Shown in pieces: positions 16,086 through 23,884 of a stretch of DNA of 64,000 nt. This DNA comes from a virus. A program made the position numbers and the translations under genes. The stretch covers positions 343,635 through 407,634 of IMG/VR virus record IMGVR_UViG_3300036853_000446. One strand, 5' to 3'. How positions within the stretch are numbered: position 1 is the first letter of the stretch; every line of letters begins with the position of its first letter. The notes under the pieces were generated by a model. The model was not told the DNA's origin. It was given only the letters and a program-made list of their open reading frames with translations, and did no database searches.

Positions 16086-16841
16086 TCAGTTTTCGAGGCG
16101 GTGCTTCTTCTCACGAATGGCGTCGAACAGCTCATTGCGCAACCGTTGGCTGGCGATACTGGCCATTCTCCCCCGCGAGGCCCGGTACCACGTCTCGAGT
16201 TCGTCCATGCCTGCGATCCCGGAAAGCTCCGCCAAGAGGACCTGCTGTGTCAGCACCTCGGTCGTCTGCCTGGGCGGGTCGACGAAATCGCGATTGGTCG
16301 TCGCCTCGGGATGTTCCTCGATCTTCTGGTGGGTGGCCGCCAGCTGCGGAGCGAGGTCGAGGAGACGGTTTATTCCCTCACGGGCTTTTGCCGCCGAGTC
16401 TTGGTCGAAGCCGTACGCCGCGTTGATGTAGATTTGCAGAGCCTGCCAGGCGTGGAGAATGAGATCGAAGTGGGCCTGCGTCTTGCAGTTCGGTATTGCC
16501 TGCTTGATGGCATCCTCGATCATTTGGGCTGGTGTCTCCGCCGGTGTCTCCGCCGGTGTCTTCGCCGGTGTCTTCGCTGGCGTCTGCATTGGTGTCTCGG
16601 CTGACGACGGGGTTACGACCTGCTTCTCCTGCTTCTCCCGAGCCTCGACCTTCAGCGCTTCGAGATCGATACCCGCGGGCTGGCCCAGGGCCTCGAGGAG
16701 GCGCTCGATGTACGCGAGGCCCTCATCCTTCGAGAGAAGGTCTCGAAACAGACCCCGCAGTGCGTGCTGAAAGTCCTCATCGCCGTGTTCCTGTCGAATC
16801 CTTTGAAGAGTTTCGACCATTTGTTGGAGATTGATCTGCAT
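16086..16841 (-). CDS. Hypothetical protein with TPAE repeat linker
   Basis: A 251-residue protein in three parts: a helical N-terminal domain (1-75), a linker of Thr-Pro-Ala-Lys/Glu repeats (about 80-105) encoded by a 12-base tandem repeat, and a helical C-terminal region ending 'RMASIASQRLRNELFDAI'. No family recognised. The Pro-rich linker suggests two separate binding modules, as in phage scaffold or regulatory proteins. ATG 16841 lies 7 bases from the upstream stop. Confidence 0.6.
   Translation of the reverse strand: MQINLQQMVETLQRIRQEHGDEDFQHALRGLFRDLLSKDEGLAYIERLLEALGQPAGIDLEALKVEAREKQEKQVVTPSSAETPMQTPAKTPAKTPAETPAETPAQMIEDAIKQAIPNCKTQAHFDLILHAWQALQIYINAAYGFDQDSAAKAREGINRLLDLAPQLAATHQKIEEHPEATTNRDFVDPPRQTTEVLTQQVLLAELSGIAGMDELETWYRASRGRMASIASQRLRNELFDAIREKKHRLEN
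16531..16602 (+). repeat. 12-bp tandem repeat, 6 units
   Basis: Six degenerate units of ggtgtctccgcc in tandem. On the minus strand they encode the Thr-Pro-Ala-Glu/Lys linker of the gene at 16086-16841. The first two units are identical, suggesting recent slippage. Confidence 0.85.
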
Positions 16842-16847
16842 GTCTTC

Positions 16848-17156
16848 TCAGGCTTGCGTCTTGTGGAGGCGATTACGTTGGGACTCGATTAACCGCGTGA
16901 ACAACTTGTCGGCGGCTCGTTTGGCACGATGCGGCGCCACGCCGAATCTCAGCATCAGTCGTTCGGCGGTCCCTCGCATCAGCTGGGGGGCGGCCTGTGG
17001 GTCCTTGAGAATCGACCAGCACGGTTTGCAGTAGACGAGCGAGGCGGGCGGTTTCACACCCGCCTTGACAAAGGTGATTTCCTCATCAGCCCTCAACTCG
17101 AGACACACACAGCTTGCATCGGGCGTCGACCGCTCGCAAACAATGCAGGTCTTCAT
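16848..17156 (-). CDS. Small Cys-motif (zinc-ribbon-like) protein
   Basis: A 102-residue protein with 'CIVC' at residues 4-7, a 'CVC' at about 16-18 and 'YCKPCW' at about 42-47, arranged like a four-Cys zinc-binding module. The C-terminal half is basic and helical ('RLMLRFGVAPHRAKRAADKLF'). It overlaps the upstream YkgJ-type gene by 4 bases (ATGA), so the two are coupled. Possible nucleic-acid binding; no precise function. Confidence 0.65.
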   Translation of the reverse strand: MKTCIVCERSTPDASCVCLELRADEEITFVKAGVKPPASLVYCKPCWSILKDPQAAPQLMRGTAERLMLRFGVAPHRAKRAADKLFTRLIESQRNRLHKTQA

Positions 17157-17788
17157 GTAGAACGACTCAACATTTTGAGCAGCGTCAGCGGGATCTCTTC
17201 CAGCTGAATTTCTTCCTCGACGATCTGACAGCCGAGCAGGATGGCCACCGAGAGAGGAACATGCTCATCCAGGCCCCGCACGTGGTCGCGACTCGCCTTC
17301 GAGGCACGACGCTCGGCTTCCGAGAATTCCGCCGTCTCCCGTTGAGTGTTCTCGAATGTCTCGGGGCCAAAATAGACCGAGCGGCACATGTCCGGATCCT
17401 TCGTGGACGAGGTGACGCGACATCGGAACGGTCGACTGTAGTAGACGCTGCAAAGGCCATCGACGAGGAGCGGACACGGGATGGCCGCCATCAACCAGAT
17501 CTCTGGCGCTGCACCGAAGGTCAAATGCGCGTGACGCTCGAGACTGGTCTTCAGCTGCGATCGCCATAGGCCATCCTGCTGGAGAACCCGATACAAGGAG
17601 ATGCCCTCCCAGATCGAGATCGTGACGGGGTAGTGGCAGCAATGATTGCAACCTTTGTGGCAGGTGATGTTCTCGAGGCCCACCTTCATGGCAAACGAAA
17701 CTGCGAGCCTGGATTTGGCGAGACGGCAGGAGGCAAGCCCCTGCTCCACCACGAGAGGGAGGTGGCGAACGCCTGAATCAGTCGACAA
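17153..17788 (-). CDS. YkgJ/UPF0153-type CxxxCxxCC protein
   Basis: This protein carries the cysteine cluster of the YkgJ family ('CHKGCNHCCHYPV', then 'CPLLVDGLCSVYYSRPFRCR'), thought to chelate zinc or an iron-sulfur cluster. Family members are small, poorly characterised bacterial proteins, sometimes linked to protein methylation or modification. The start is uncertain: TTG 17788 has a GGAGG 3 bases before it; GTG 17752 is the alternative. It overlaps neighbours on both sides in a tight minus-strand operon. Confidence 0.75.
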   Translation of the reverse strand: MSTDSGVRHLPLVVEQGLASCRLAKSRLAVSFAMKVGLENITCHKGCNHCCHYPVTISIWEGISLYRVLQQDGLWRSQLKTSLERHAHLTFGAAPEIWLMAAIPCPLLVDGLCSVYYSRPFRCRVTSSTKDPDMCRSVYFGPETFENTQRETAEFSEAERRASKASRDHVRGLDEHVPLSVAILLGCQIVEEEIQLEEIPLTLLKMLSRST

Positions 17789-18266
17789 AATCCTCCCCGT
17801 CGAGGTAGTCCATCAGGCCGCGCTTCTCGCTAACCCCCGACGCCCTCACCTTGCGCTCGGCCATCGACCCATACCGCTTGGTGATGACGATACGACTGGC
17901 GCTACCATTCTTGTATTGGGCGATGAGAACTTCGCCGACCTTGAGCTTCAGCGCCGGGGTCATGAAGATCGAGCCCCCAGCGCGCGCCATGTCGCTTGGC
18001 ACCCATTCAACGAGTGGCTCGAGGCACCTCGACCGAGCCCCCCGGGTCAGGGAGAGCTTGACGAGAGGGCCCGCGCTCGGCTTCACGCGGGCCGTAATGA
18101 CGGGCCAATCGCTGGGGTTCGCCATGACTTGAGCCCCGGGGTCATCGTCGGCGATCTCTTCGAGATCACCACCCCACCGGATGAGGGTCACCGTTCTGAC
18201 GTTTTTGTCTTGTTTATAGACACGCCAGCGGTGACCCCCATATTTGACGAGGGCCCCGAGATCCAT
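17778..18266 (-). CDS. Hypothetical protein, possible SH3-like fold
   Basis: A 162-residue beta-rich protein. The first 50 residues ('LGALVKYGGHRWRVY...VTLIRWGGDLEEI') look like a small SH3- or Tudor-like barrel; later 'LKVGEVLIAQYKNGSASRIVI' resembles a second barrel. No family assigned. The stop lies in the overlap with the YkgJ-type gene and the ATG is 2 bases from the upstream stop. Confidence 0.55.
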   Translation of the reverse strand: MDLGALVKYGGHRWRVYKQDKNVRTVTLIRWGGDLEEIADDDPGAQVMANPSDWPVITARVKPSAGPLVKLSLTRGARSRCLEPLVEWVPSDMARAGGSIFMTPALKLKVGEVLIAQYKNGSASRIVITKRYGSMAERKVRASGVSEKRGLMDYLDGEDFVD

Positions 18267-18268
18267 CG

Positions 18269-19237
18269 TCAGGCCGCGTTTGCGCCAGCGAACGGGCCAT
18301 CGAGCACGTTCGATCCGAGGTCTTCGACACCATTGGAGCCGTGACTCTTCTTGCCGTTCGGCTTGCGCACCGTGACTTCTTTCTTGGCCGCGCCACCCTT
18401 GACCGGTACTGCAGCCTTGGCAGTAGCAGGCGAGGGGGTAACGGGGGCCGGTGGCGTGCCAGGCGTGCTGGGCGTGGGATCGGATCCGCCCCTCTTCACC
18501 CGGTAAACCCCGCGCTTGACGCGATCGAAATCGTCGGCAATGTGCGTCGACAGAATGAGGCTGATATAGCCGCTGAGATTCGTGCTCGTTGGAACCCAGG
18601 CCGCATTGTGCGCCCTCAAAAGCTCGATGGCCTCGGGGATCGTTACATCGCGCGAGCCCATCACGACCTTGAGCCTCTCAGTCAGTGGCGGGCCTCTCTC
18701 AGCAGAGACGCGGGCAACCTTGACCCCCCCGTTCTTCTTCGTCTTGACGGCCTTTGGCGGCTTCACCTTATCGGCTGACTTGTCTGCAGCCTTATCGGCT
18801 GCCTTGTCGGCTGCCTTGTCCGCAGCCTTGTCCGCTGCTTTTGACTTCGTCGCCGAGGCTGCAGCCGTCGAAATCACGGCCGCCGCTTGTGCGGCTGTAG
18901 CGATCTTTTTGCCCCCTGAGCCCTTCGGGCGCCCTCCGCGCTTCTTCGCGGGCGCCTCGACAGGCGCAACAACCTCAACCATTGGCCTGGCCGCCGGGGC
19001 TACCGCTTGCTCTGCCTCTGCCTCCTCTTCATTATCGTTCTTGACCAATGACTCGGCGGCCACGAGGTAGCTCGTCGCGATGACCCTCTTCTCATTGGCG
19101 CTCTTCAGCAGCCTTCCACTCTGTTTCTGCAGATCTACGATCCGCTCCGCGAGGACGGATCCGTCCGTCTCCTCTTTCTCGGCCTCCGTCAACAACTGCC
19201 GAGCCTCGATCATCTTCGCAAATAGTAATGCACTCAT
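18269..19237 (-). CDS. Histone-like AT-hook protein with HARE-HTH-like domain
   Basis: A 322-residue Lys/Ala-rich protein that should bind DNA. Domains: helical N-terminus (1-65); an AT-hook-like motif 'KKRGGRPKGSGGKK' near 98-111; a Lys-Ala-Ala-Asp repeat tail ('KAADKAADKAADK', about 135-157) like bacterial histone-H1-like proteins; a winged-helix unit ('TERLKVVMGSRDVTIPEAI...HIADDFDRVKRGVYRVKR', about 185-250) close to HARE-HTH/RpoE-delta domains; then a Thr/Pro-rich tail. It may compact or organise the phage genome. ATG 19237 has a strong AAGGAG 8 bases upstream, and a TTGACA sits 75 bases upstream. Confidence 0.7.
   Translation of the reverse strand: MSALLFAKMIEARQLLTEAEKEETDGSVLAERIVDLQKQSGRLLKSANEKRVIATSYLVAAESLVKNDNEEEAEAEQAVAPAARPMVEVVAPVEAPAKKRGGRPKGSGGKKIATAAQAAAVISTAAASATKSKAADKAADKAADKAADKAADKSADKVKPPKAVKTKKNGGVKVARVSAERGPPLTERLKVVMGSRDVTIPEAIELLRAHNAAWVPTSTNLSGYISLILSTHIADDFDRVKRGVYRVKRGGSDPTPSTPGTPPAPVTPSPATAKAAVPVKGGAAKKEVTVRKPNGKKSHGSNGVEDLGSNVLDGPFAGANAA
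18768..18839 (+). repeat. 12-bp tandem repeat, 6 units
   Basis: Six degenerate 12-base units (consensus ttgtcggctgcc) encoding the Lys-Ala-Ala-Asp tail of the AT-hook protein on the minus strand. Confidence 0.8.
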
Positions 19238-19311
19238 CTCGCTAACTCCTTTTCGGTTCTCCTCCCTCGAAACGAGAGATTCATCAAGAACGACTCCGGA
19301 ACACTTGGGAA

Positions 19312-19317
19312 TGTCAA
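19312..19317 (-). promoter_or_regulatory. Possible -35 (TTGACA) of histone-like gene
   Basis: A perfect TTGACA on the minus strand, 75 bases before the ATG at 19237. No clear -10 at 16-18 bases is present (GTCGTT region), so this is weak. The similar TTGACA at 3242-3247 also precedes a leftward gene. Confidence 0.25.
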
Positions 19318-19333
19318 GTACAAGTTGTAAGGT

Positions 19334-19651
19334 TCATGATTCACTCTGTGTGAGTCTTTCGATCACACTCTCTTGAGAGGGACTCATGTCGATGGATTTT
19401 TTGTTGGTGAAGAAGCACTGCTTGAGTTGAAAACAGGTCGCGACGACGTCCGGACCTGCCTTCAGCCCTTCACAGGATTCGCATAGCGATGAGCCGAAAT
19501 TCTTCGAGAACCGATCGCGCGCGGCGTCGTTCGAAAACGCTCGAATCTCTTTGATGAATTCATTCACGGCCGCCCAAGCCTTGGCGGGGTCTCCCTCGGA
19601 AAAGGTCTCGTAGATCGCTCGCTCGTAGCGATCGATCTCCGTCGAACTCAA
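19334..19651 (-). CDS. Hypothetical protein with Cys pairs
   Basis: A 105-residue protein, starting at TTG 19651 within a TTGA overlap with the upstream gene; a longer frame to 19804 would read through that gene's codons and is less likely. The N-terminal 60 residues are helical ('YERAIYETFSEGDPAKAWAAV'), followed by 'CESC' and two further Cys ('ATCFQLKQCF') that could bind a metal. No family recognised. Confidence 0.55.
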   Translation of the reverse strand: MSSTEIDRYERAIYETFSEGDPAKAWAAVNEFIKEIRAFSNDAARDRFSKNFGSSLCESCEGLKAGPDVVATCFQLKQCFFTNKKSIDMSPSQESVIERLTQSES

Positions 19652-19869
19652 AATTCTCGGTCTAGGTCCTGATCGCAAACGATCCCTAGAGATCGCAGGG
19701 TTTTCTCCTCCTGATTCAGCTCCAGGGCTCTCTCGAGGCCCAGCACTCGGCGGTCCGCCACCTTCCGTGCTCGCACCAAAGCCTTCTGACAAAGAGCCCT
19801 CCACTCTCGCGGCGTCGATGCGGCGCGCGGTATGACCGGTTCGCGATTACGCAGTACGGTTTTCGGCAT
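19648..19869 (-). CDS. Small basic helical protein
   Basis: A 73-residue protein ('MPKTVLRNREPVIPRAA...'), rich in Arg and Leu, mostly one or two helices. Its ATG overlaps the end of the upstream gene by 23 bases and its stop overlaps the next gene (TTGA). Function unknown. Confidence 0.5.
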   Translation of the reverse strand: MPKTVLRNREPVIPRAASTPREWRALCQKALVRARKVADRRVLGLERALELNQEEKTLRSLGIVCDQDLDREF

Positions 19870-20296
19870 GTGTCGAGTCTTCCTGATTCAGCTCGCTGCT
19901 GCGTCGGAGATGCATGCCCACTGCCGAACCGGATCCAGCGGCAGCATGAACGCCATCAACACGGCCTTCTTCTCTCTCGGACATGACCTGCATTCGAAGA
20001 GTGGACTCCAGTCGCCTCCAGGCGTCCAAAGGCGCGTCTAACGGTTTCTCGAACACCACGGCCTGAAGCCGTAAGCTGACCTCCCGCTGAATCTCGATCT
20101 CCGCCGAAAGGGTCTCGTAATCATCGGCGAGCGCGTTCGCCAACATTTCGAGTCGAGCCGTCTGCTCCTCCAGGTCCTTGATGACCTTGGGCAGCTCCGT
20201 CGTTCCGCTCAAAGCTTGAACGGCGCTCTGCACTTGGGTCACGGCCTCATGAAGTTTCGTGACCCCTTGCCGTCGAAGACGTCGTGCGGCGCTCAT
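19847..20296 (-). CDS. Coiled-coil hypothetical protein
   Basis: A 149-residue protein starting at the ATG inside the ATGA overlap at 20293-20296. Residues 20-100 form a long amphipathic helix ('LEEQTARLEMLANALADDYETLSAEIEIQ' split over heptads), a likely coiled coil. No enzymatic motif. The shorter start is preferred over the longer GTG/ATG frame to 20389. Confidence 0.6.
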   Translation of the reverse strand: MSAARRLRRQGVTKLHEAVTQVQSAVQALSGTTELPKVIKDLEEQTARLEMLANALADDYETLSAEIEIQREVSLRLQAVVFEKPLDAPLDAWRRLESTLRMQVMSEREEGRVDGVHAAAGSGSAVGMHLRRSSELNQEDSTHAENRTA

Positions 20297-20670
20297 CGGC
20301 GTGCCGTGGGGGGTCGACCCCGAAAGACCGAATAAAAGGGTATACCGGCGGGGTTGCGAGCCTCGCGAGCCTGTAGTTCGTCGGACCACTCGATGTTCGG
20401 GAGGAGCCGGGTAACATTAATGAGCTGACGCAATTGCGGGTTCGACGTCACCTTGGGCAGATCCTCCCGGGCGCGGGGATCGTGCTCGAGGATATCGACA
20501 ACTTGCCGTTCGGATAGCAAGTCGAGCATGCAGATGCCGCGCTTCCCGGTGGAAAGATCAACGACGCCCTCGACCCACACGTTGTTGACGACGTCGAGGT
20601 CACAGTACGTCTCGGGCTCTGAGCCCGCGCACGTTTCGTATCCGGTTTCTGAGGGGTCGACAGCGGACAT
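20293..20670 (-). CDS. Hypothetical small protein
   Basis: A 125-residue acidic protein. Its ATG is preceded by AAGGAAG 5 bases upstream, a good ribosome binding site, and its stop overlaps the next gene by 4 bases. Two Cys in the first 25 residues ('ETCAGSEPETYCDLD') are the only distinctive feature. Function unknown. Confidence 0.6.
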   Translation of the reverse strand: MSAVDPSETGYETCAGSEPETYCDLDVVNNVWVEGVVDLSTGKRGICMLDLLSERQVVDILEHDPRAREDLPKVTSNPQLRQLINVTRLLPNIEWSDELQAREARNPAGIPFYSVFRGRPPTARR

Positions 20671-20679
20671 GTTCTTCCT

Positions 20680-20985
20680 TCAAGGCGCGTCTTGGAGCCA
20701 ATCAACACGGTGCAGCAATACTTTTTGAGGCTCGCCCGGGCAAACGAGGTAGGACCTCAAATATAGGTGAGGTCTGCGTCTCCGAACCTCGTGGCCCCCG
20801 AGGGCATAGCGCGCGTCCCCCTTCCCTACGGATGCTTCTCCTGGAGATAAAGCCCTGACCAACAGTTGAGCCAGCTGGTTGAAATCGGTGGTTACAGTCG
20901 CGCTCGAGACTTCACTGTCCGTGAGATCCAAAGAGTCCTCGTCCGGCGGCATCGAGGGAACAAACGTGGCCTTTGCATCAGTCAT
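20680..20985 (-). CDS. Hypothetical small protein
   Basis: A 101-residue protein with an acidic, disordered N-terminal half and a basic C-terminal half ('GHEVRRRRPHLYLRSYLV'). It overlaps the upstream DUF1848-like gene by 8 bases and so is probably co-expressed. No family recognised. Confidence 0.5.
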   Translation of the reverse strand: MTDAKATFVPSMPPDEDSLDLTDSEVSSATVTTDFNQLAQLLVRALSPGEASVGKGDARYALGGHEVRRRRPHLYLRSYLVCPGEPQKVLLHRVDWLQDAP

Positions 20986-21796
20986 TTGTTGATCCCTTCA
21001 ACATTCTGAGCCTGGTTGTGTTGCGCTTCTTGGGAGAAGTGGCCTGATTTGCGGAGTAACAGTACAGACAACCATAGGGGCAGGCCTCATTCTGCGAGAA
21101 AGGGTCTACCAACAGCGCGCAACCGCAACCTTCCCCTTTGATCTTGGGACCAAACCGCAACCCATCCTCACAGATCCCCCGCCGCACGCGCTCGTCGATG
21201 GGTGTGGATAAGTCATCGTTGCACAGGATCAACTCGAGGGTCGTGACCTTGGACAGTCTCGAAAGGAGGGCTTGCCTTTCATCCCGAGTTCGGGTTTCGG
21301 GAGCCCAATCGTTGTCTTGGACGAACGCGAGATAGACGTCTTTGATCCCTAAGGTCGTGGCTCGAGCCGCGATGCGTTGGAAACGCTCGACGGCGTCATT
21401 AACGATCGGCACGGGCGAAAACCGCCAACGGACGTTCTCGACCCCAAAGGCCTCGACGGCGCTTGCCAGTAAATCGAGGCCCTCCTCTATCCCCGGCGCT
21501 TTCGATTCGACCTCGTGCCAGCCGGTGAGGGTAAAGTGGATGACCTTTTGGTAGGCGCTCAATATTCGAGCGTCTTTGACCAGGTTCCGGCAGTTTCGGG
21601 TCCAGAAAACGAGCCCAAGAGTGTCGGCCGGGTCCAGGGACCACCGATCGGGGAGCCCGGTTCTGGGATCCATCGCAATCATGCTTCTTTCTGCAAGCTG
21701 GGTCCGAAACCACTCCCACTTTCCCGCGGGCAGATCGGTCCAGCGTGACAGACTATAGGGAAAGCCTTCGGCGAGACCTCGACGTATTTGGCTCAT
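20978..21796 (-). CDS. DUF1848-like protein with C-terminal Cys cluster
   Basis: A 272-residue protein that resembles the DUF1848 family: N-terminal 'SLSRWTDLPAGKWEWF', 'LVFWTRNCRNLV', 'HFTLTG', and a C-terminal Cys cluster 'CGCALLVDPFSQNEACPYGCLYCYS'. The last part recalls the CxxxCxxC iron-sulfur motif of radical SAM enzymes, although at the C-terminus; DUF1848 proteins are linked to that superfamily. Reaction unknown. It is an unusual gene for a phage and may modify nucleic acid or protein. Confidence 0.7.
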   Translation of the reverse strand: MSQIRRGLAEGFPYSLSRWTDLPAGKWEWFRTQLAERSMIAMDPRTGLPDRWSLDPADTLGLVFWTRNCRNLVKDARILSAYQKVIHFTLTGWHEVESKAPGIEEGLDLLASAVEAFGVENVRWRFSPVPIVNDAVERFQRIAARATTLGIKDVYLAFVQDNDWAPETRTRDERQALLSRLSKVTTLELILCNDDLSTPIDERVRRGICEDGLRFGPKIKGEGCGCALLVDPFSQNEACPYGCLYCYSANQATSPKKRNTTRLRMLKGSTND

Positions 21797-21834
21797 GACC
21801 TTTGATCCCTACACCGGTGGAGCGGGGGCAAATC

Positions 21835-22350
21835 TCATAGGTTTGGGATCGCCTTCCGGAGTCCTTCGAGAGCAATATCGAGCCAAGCCGAGAAGTGTTT
21901 GTGCCAAATCTCGAGTCGGCGCACATCGTAGGCGATTTGGTTCCGTTTGAATCCCGGCCGCTCGAGGAACTCGGTTACCTCCGTCGCGAACTCGATTTGT
22001 GCTTTCGTCGGCGGGTCGAGATAGGATTCGATTCGAGAGGCCGTTTCTGGATTTGCATCCATGACGTCATCGTAAAGAGCGAGCAGCTCACGTTGGATGC
22101 TGGTGAAAGGCTCCCAAAAGTCGATGAAATCATCCTGCCAGACGAAGTCCCCATCCAAATCCTTCCGTGACGAGAGCCGCGCCCCCCTCAGCGTGGCGGG
22201 GAAAGTCGAAGACCACGCCTTGTATTTCTCGAGCTGGGCCAAAGCCTCCTCGAAAAGGGCCCGGCTCTCGTCGACAGCGAGGTGCTGCCGCGCCACGCGG
22301 TCCGACATGATTCGCTCGGTAACCCGGAGGGCGATGGTTTGGCGGGGCAT
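21835..22350 (-). CDS. Hypothetical helical protein
   Basis: A 171-residue, mostly helical protein with several conserved-looking Trp/Phe positions ('FVWQDDFIDFWEPF'). The N-terminus contains 'RVTERIMSDRVARQHLA', a possible diverged copy of the terminal RVAxRY motif. The ATG 22350 has a short AAGGG just upstream. Function unknown. Confidence 0.55.
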   Translation of the reverse strand: MPRQTIALRVTERIMSDRVARQHLAVDESRALFEEALAQLEKYKAWSSTFPATLRGARLSSRKDLDGDFVWQDDFIDFWEPFTSIQRELLALYDDVMDANPETASRIESYLDPPTKAQIEFATEVTEFLERPGFKRNQIAYDVRRLEIWHKHFSAWLDIALEGLRKAIPNL

Positions 22351-22373
22351 GCCCTTTGGCGCCGATAAAAGGA

Positions 22374-23624
22374 CTAGGCTCGCGCGGCTTGGACTTGGGT
22401 CCTCTCGACAATGACAGGGCCGGCGACACCGTTGACGAAATCGGCCGTGACCCGAAGGGCCAAAACCTCGGGACGGCTCGGGATATCGAGGTCGTAGGGC
22501 AATAGCAGCCTCTTCAGAGTGCCCCGCAGCGCGCGGGCCCCGGTCTCCCTGGCCTTGGCTTTCTTCGCGATCGCGAGCAAGGCGTTCGAGTCGAACTGCA
22601 GCTCGACATCGTCCATGGCGTAGAGTGCCTGCAGTTGCTTCACGATGGCGTCTTTTGGCTCGGTCAAGACGCGCACCAGCTCGGCCTCGGTCAGCGGCAA
22701 GACGCTCGTGAGCACGGGCAGCCGTCCTGCCAGTTCGGGGATGATGCCAAACTCGATGATGTCCTCGTCGATCAGGCTCGGGTAAAGGTCGGCGTCGGAC
22801 ACATTCTCTCGCAGCTTGTTCCCAAACCCGAGCTTGGCCGTCTTGTTGAGCCGGTTGCCGATCGTGTTTTGGATTCCGGCGAAACTTCCCATGGCGATGA
22901 ACAGGATGTTCGTCGTATCGACGACGATGGCCTCCTTGGTCACGTCGCCCACGCGGGCCCCCAGCCCCTTGGATACGGTCACCTCGCCGCCCTCCACCAT
23001 CTTTAGGAGGGCCTGCTGGACGCCTTCACCGCTGACGTCCCGATACCCCGCCACCTCGCGACCCGTCTTGCGCCCGATCTTGTCGATCTCGTCGATGACG
23101 ATAATCCCCCATTTCGCCTTCTCGACGTCCCAGGAGCATTTCTCGAGGAGCCCTTGAAGCAGGCTTTCGGGGTCGTCCCCCGCATACCCGGCCTGAGTGA
23201 TGCGCGTGGCGTCTCCGATGTGGATGGGCACTCGGAGCATCCGGGCGATCGTGCGAGCTATTTGCGTCTTGCCGGACCCCGTCGGCCCCACGATCAGGAT
23301 GTTGCTCTTCTCAATGTCGACGGTTTCTCCCTTGAAGGTGAAGCCGCGCCGCACGGCGTCCCGCCGCTTGTAGTGTTCGTAGACGGCCGCCGCGATCGTG
23401 CGCTTCGCTAGGTCCTGCCCAATCACGTAGTCGTCGAGGCGAGCGAGTATCTCCCGCGGTTTCGGCAGCGGGACGTCCGACGGGTCTTCTTTAGGTTTTG
23501 CTGATAATGCTCGGATGCCATCACGCAGACACCCATCGCAGATGAAGGCGTTTGGGTCGCGCGTGGAAGGGACGAGGATTTTGACTTCGTTTCGAGGGCG
23601 ACGACAGAATGAACAATTGACCAT
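22374..23624 (-). CDS. clpX: ClpX-type AAA+ unfoldase
   Basis: A full-length ClpX (about 416 residues from ATG 23624). The N-terminal zinc domain keeps C4, C7, C29 and C32. Walker A 'GPTGSGKT' (113-120), Walker B 'IIVIDEID' (174-181) and the pore loop 'GYAG' (146-149, GYVG in most ClpX) are present. The loop that docks ClpP, 'LGFG' (265-268), is kept, so the phage unfoldase could use host ClpP; no clpP gene lies in the window. It may redirect host proteolysis or remodel phage complexes. An in-frame GTG at 23642 would add 6 residues. Confidence 0.9.
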   Translation of the reverse strand: MVNCSFCRRPRNEVKILVPSTRDPNAFICDGCLRDGIRALSAKPKEDPSDVPLPKPREILARLDDYVIGQDLAKRTIAAAVYEHYKRRDAVRRGFTFKGETVDIEKSNILIVGPTGSGKTQIARTIARMLRVPIHIGDATRITQAGYAGDDPESLLQGLLEKCSWDVEKAKWGIIVIDEIDKIGRKTGREVAGYRDVSGEGVQQALLKMVEGGEVTVSKGLGARVGDVTKEAIVVDTTNILFIAMGSFAGIQNTIGNRLNKTAKLGFGNKLRENVSDADLYPSLIDEDIIEFGIIPELAGRLPVLTSVLPLTEAELVRVLTEPKDAIVKQLQALYAMDDVELQFDSNALLAIAKKAKARETGARALRGTLKRLLLPYDLDIPSRPEVLALRVTADFVNGVAGPVIVERTQVQAARA

Positions 23625-23650
23625 CAGAAAACGCCAATACACCGATGATT

Positions 23651-23884
23651 TCAGGTTCTCAGGGTCTCAGAATCGCCATCGGTGTCCGCGGCGAACGCTG
23701 CGAGAATGATTGCAGCCTTGACCTTGGCAGCCTCCCAAGACTCGGCGCTCAAGGTCTGAACGATCGGATACGGTTTGCGCCATCTGAAGTCGACACAGTC
23801 GTTGTGGGCGCTGTATCTCACCGGGCAGAGCAAGCAATCCCGCAAGTCCTCGGTGAAGAGCAGCGTGTATTCAGACGTCGTCAT
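23651..23884 (-). CDS. Hypothetical small Cys-containing protein
   Basis: A 77-residue protein beginning 'MTTSEYTLLFTED', with a Cys triplet 'DCLLCPVRYSAHNDC'. The ATG lies inside the 3' end of the amidase gene (14-base overlap). An N-terminally longer frame to 23929 is less likely. It may be a small metal-binding partner; no family recognised. Confidence 0.5.
   Translation of the reverse strand: MTTSEYTLLFTEDLRDCLLCPVRYSAHNDCVDFRWRKPYPIVQTLSAESWEAAKVKAAIILAAFAADTDGDSETLRT

Noticed and set aside
19652-19804. N-terminal extension of the gene at 19334 to position 19804
   Set aside because: The extension is low-complexity Gly/Ser/Pro from another frame of the neighbouring gene; the TTGA overlap start at 19651 is better.
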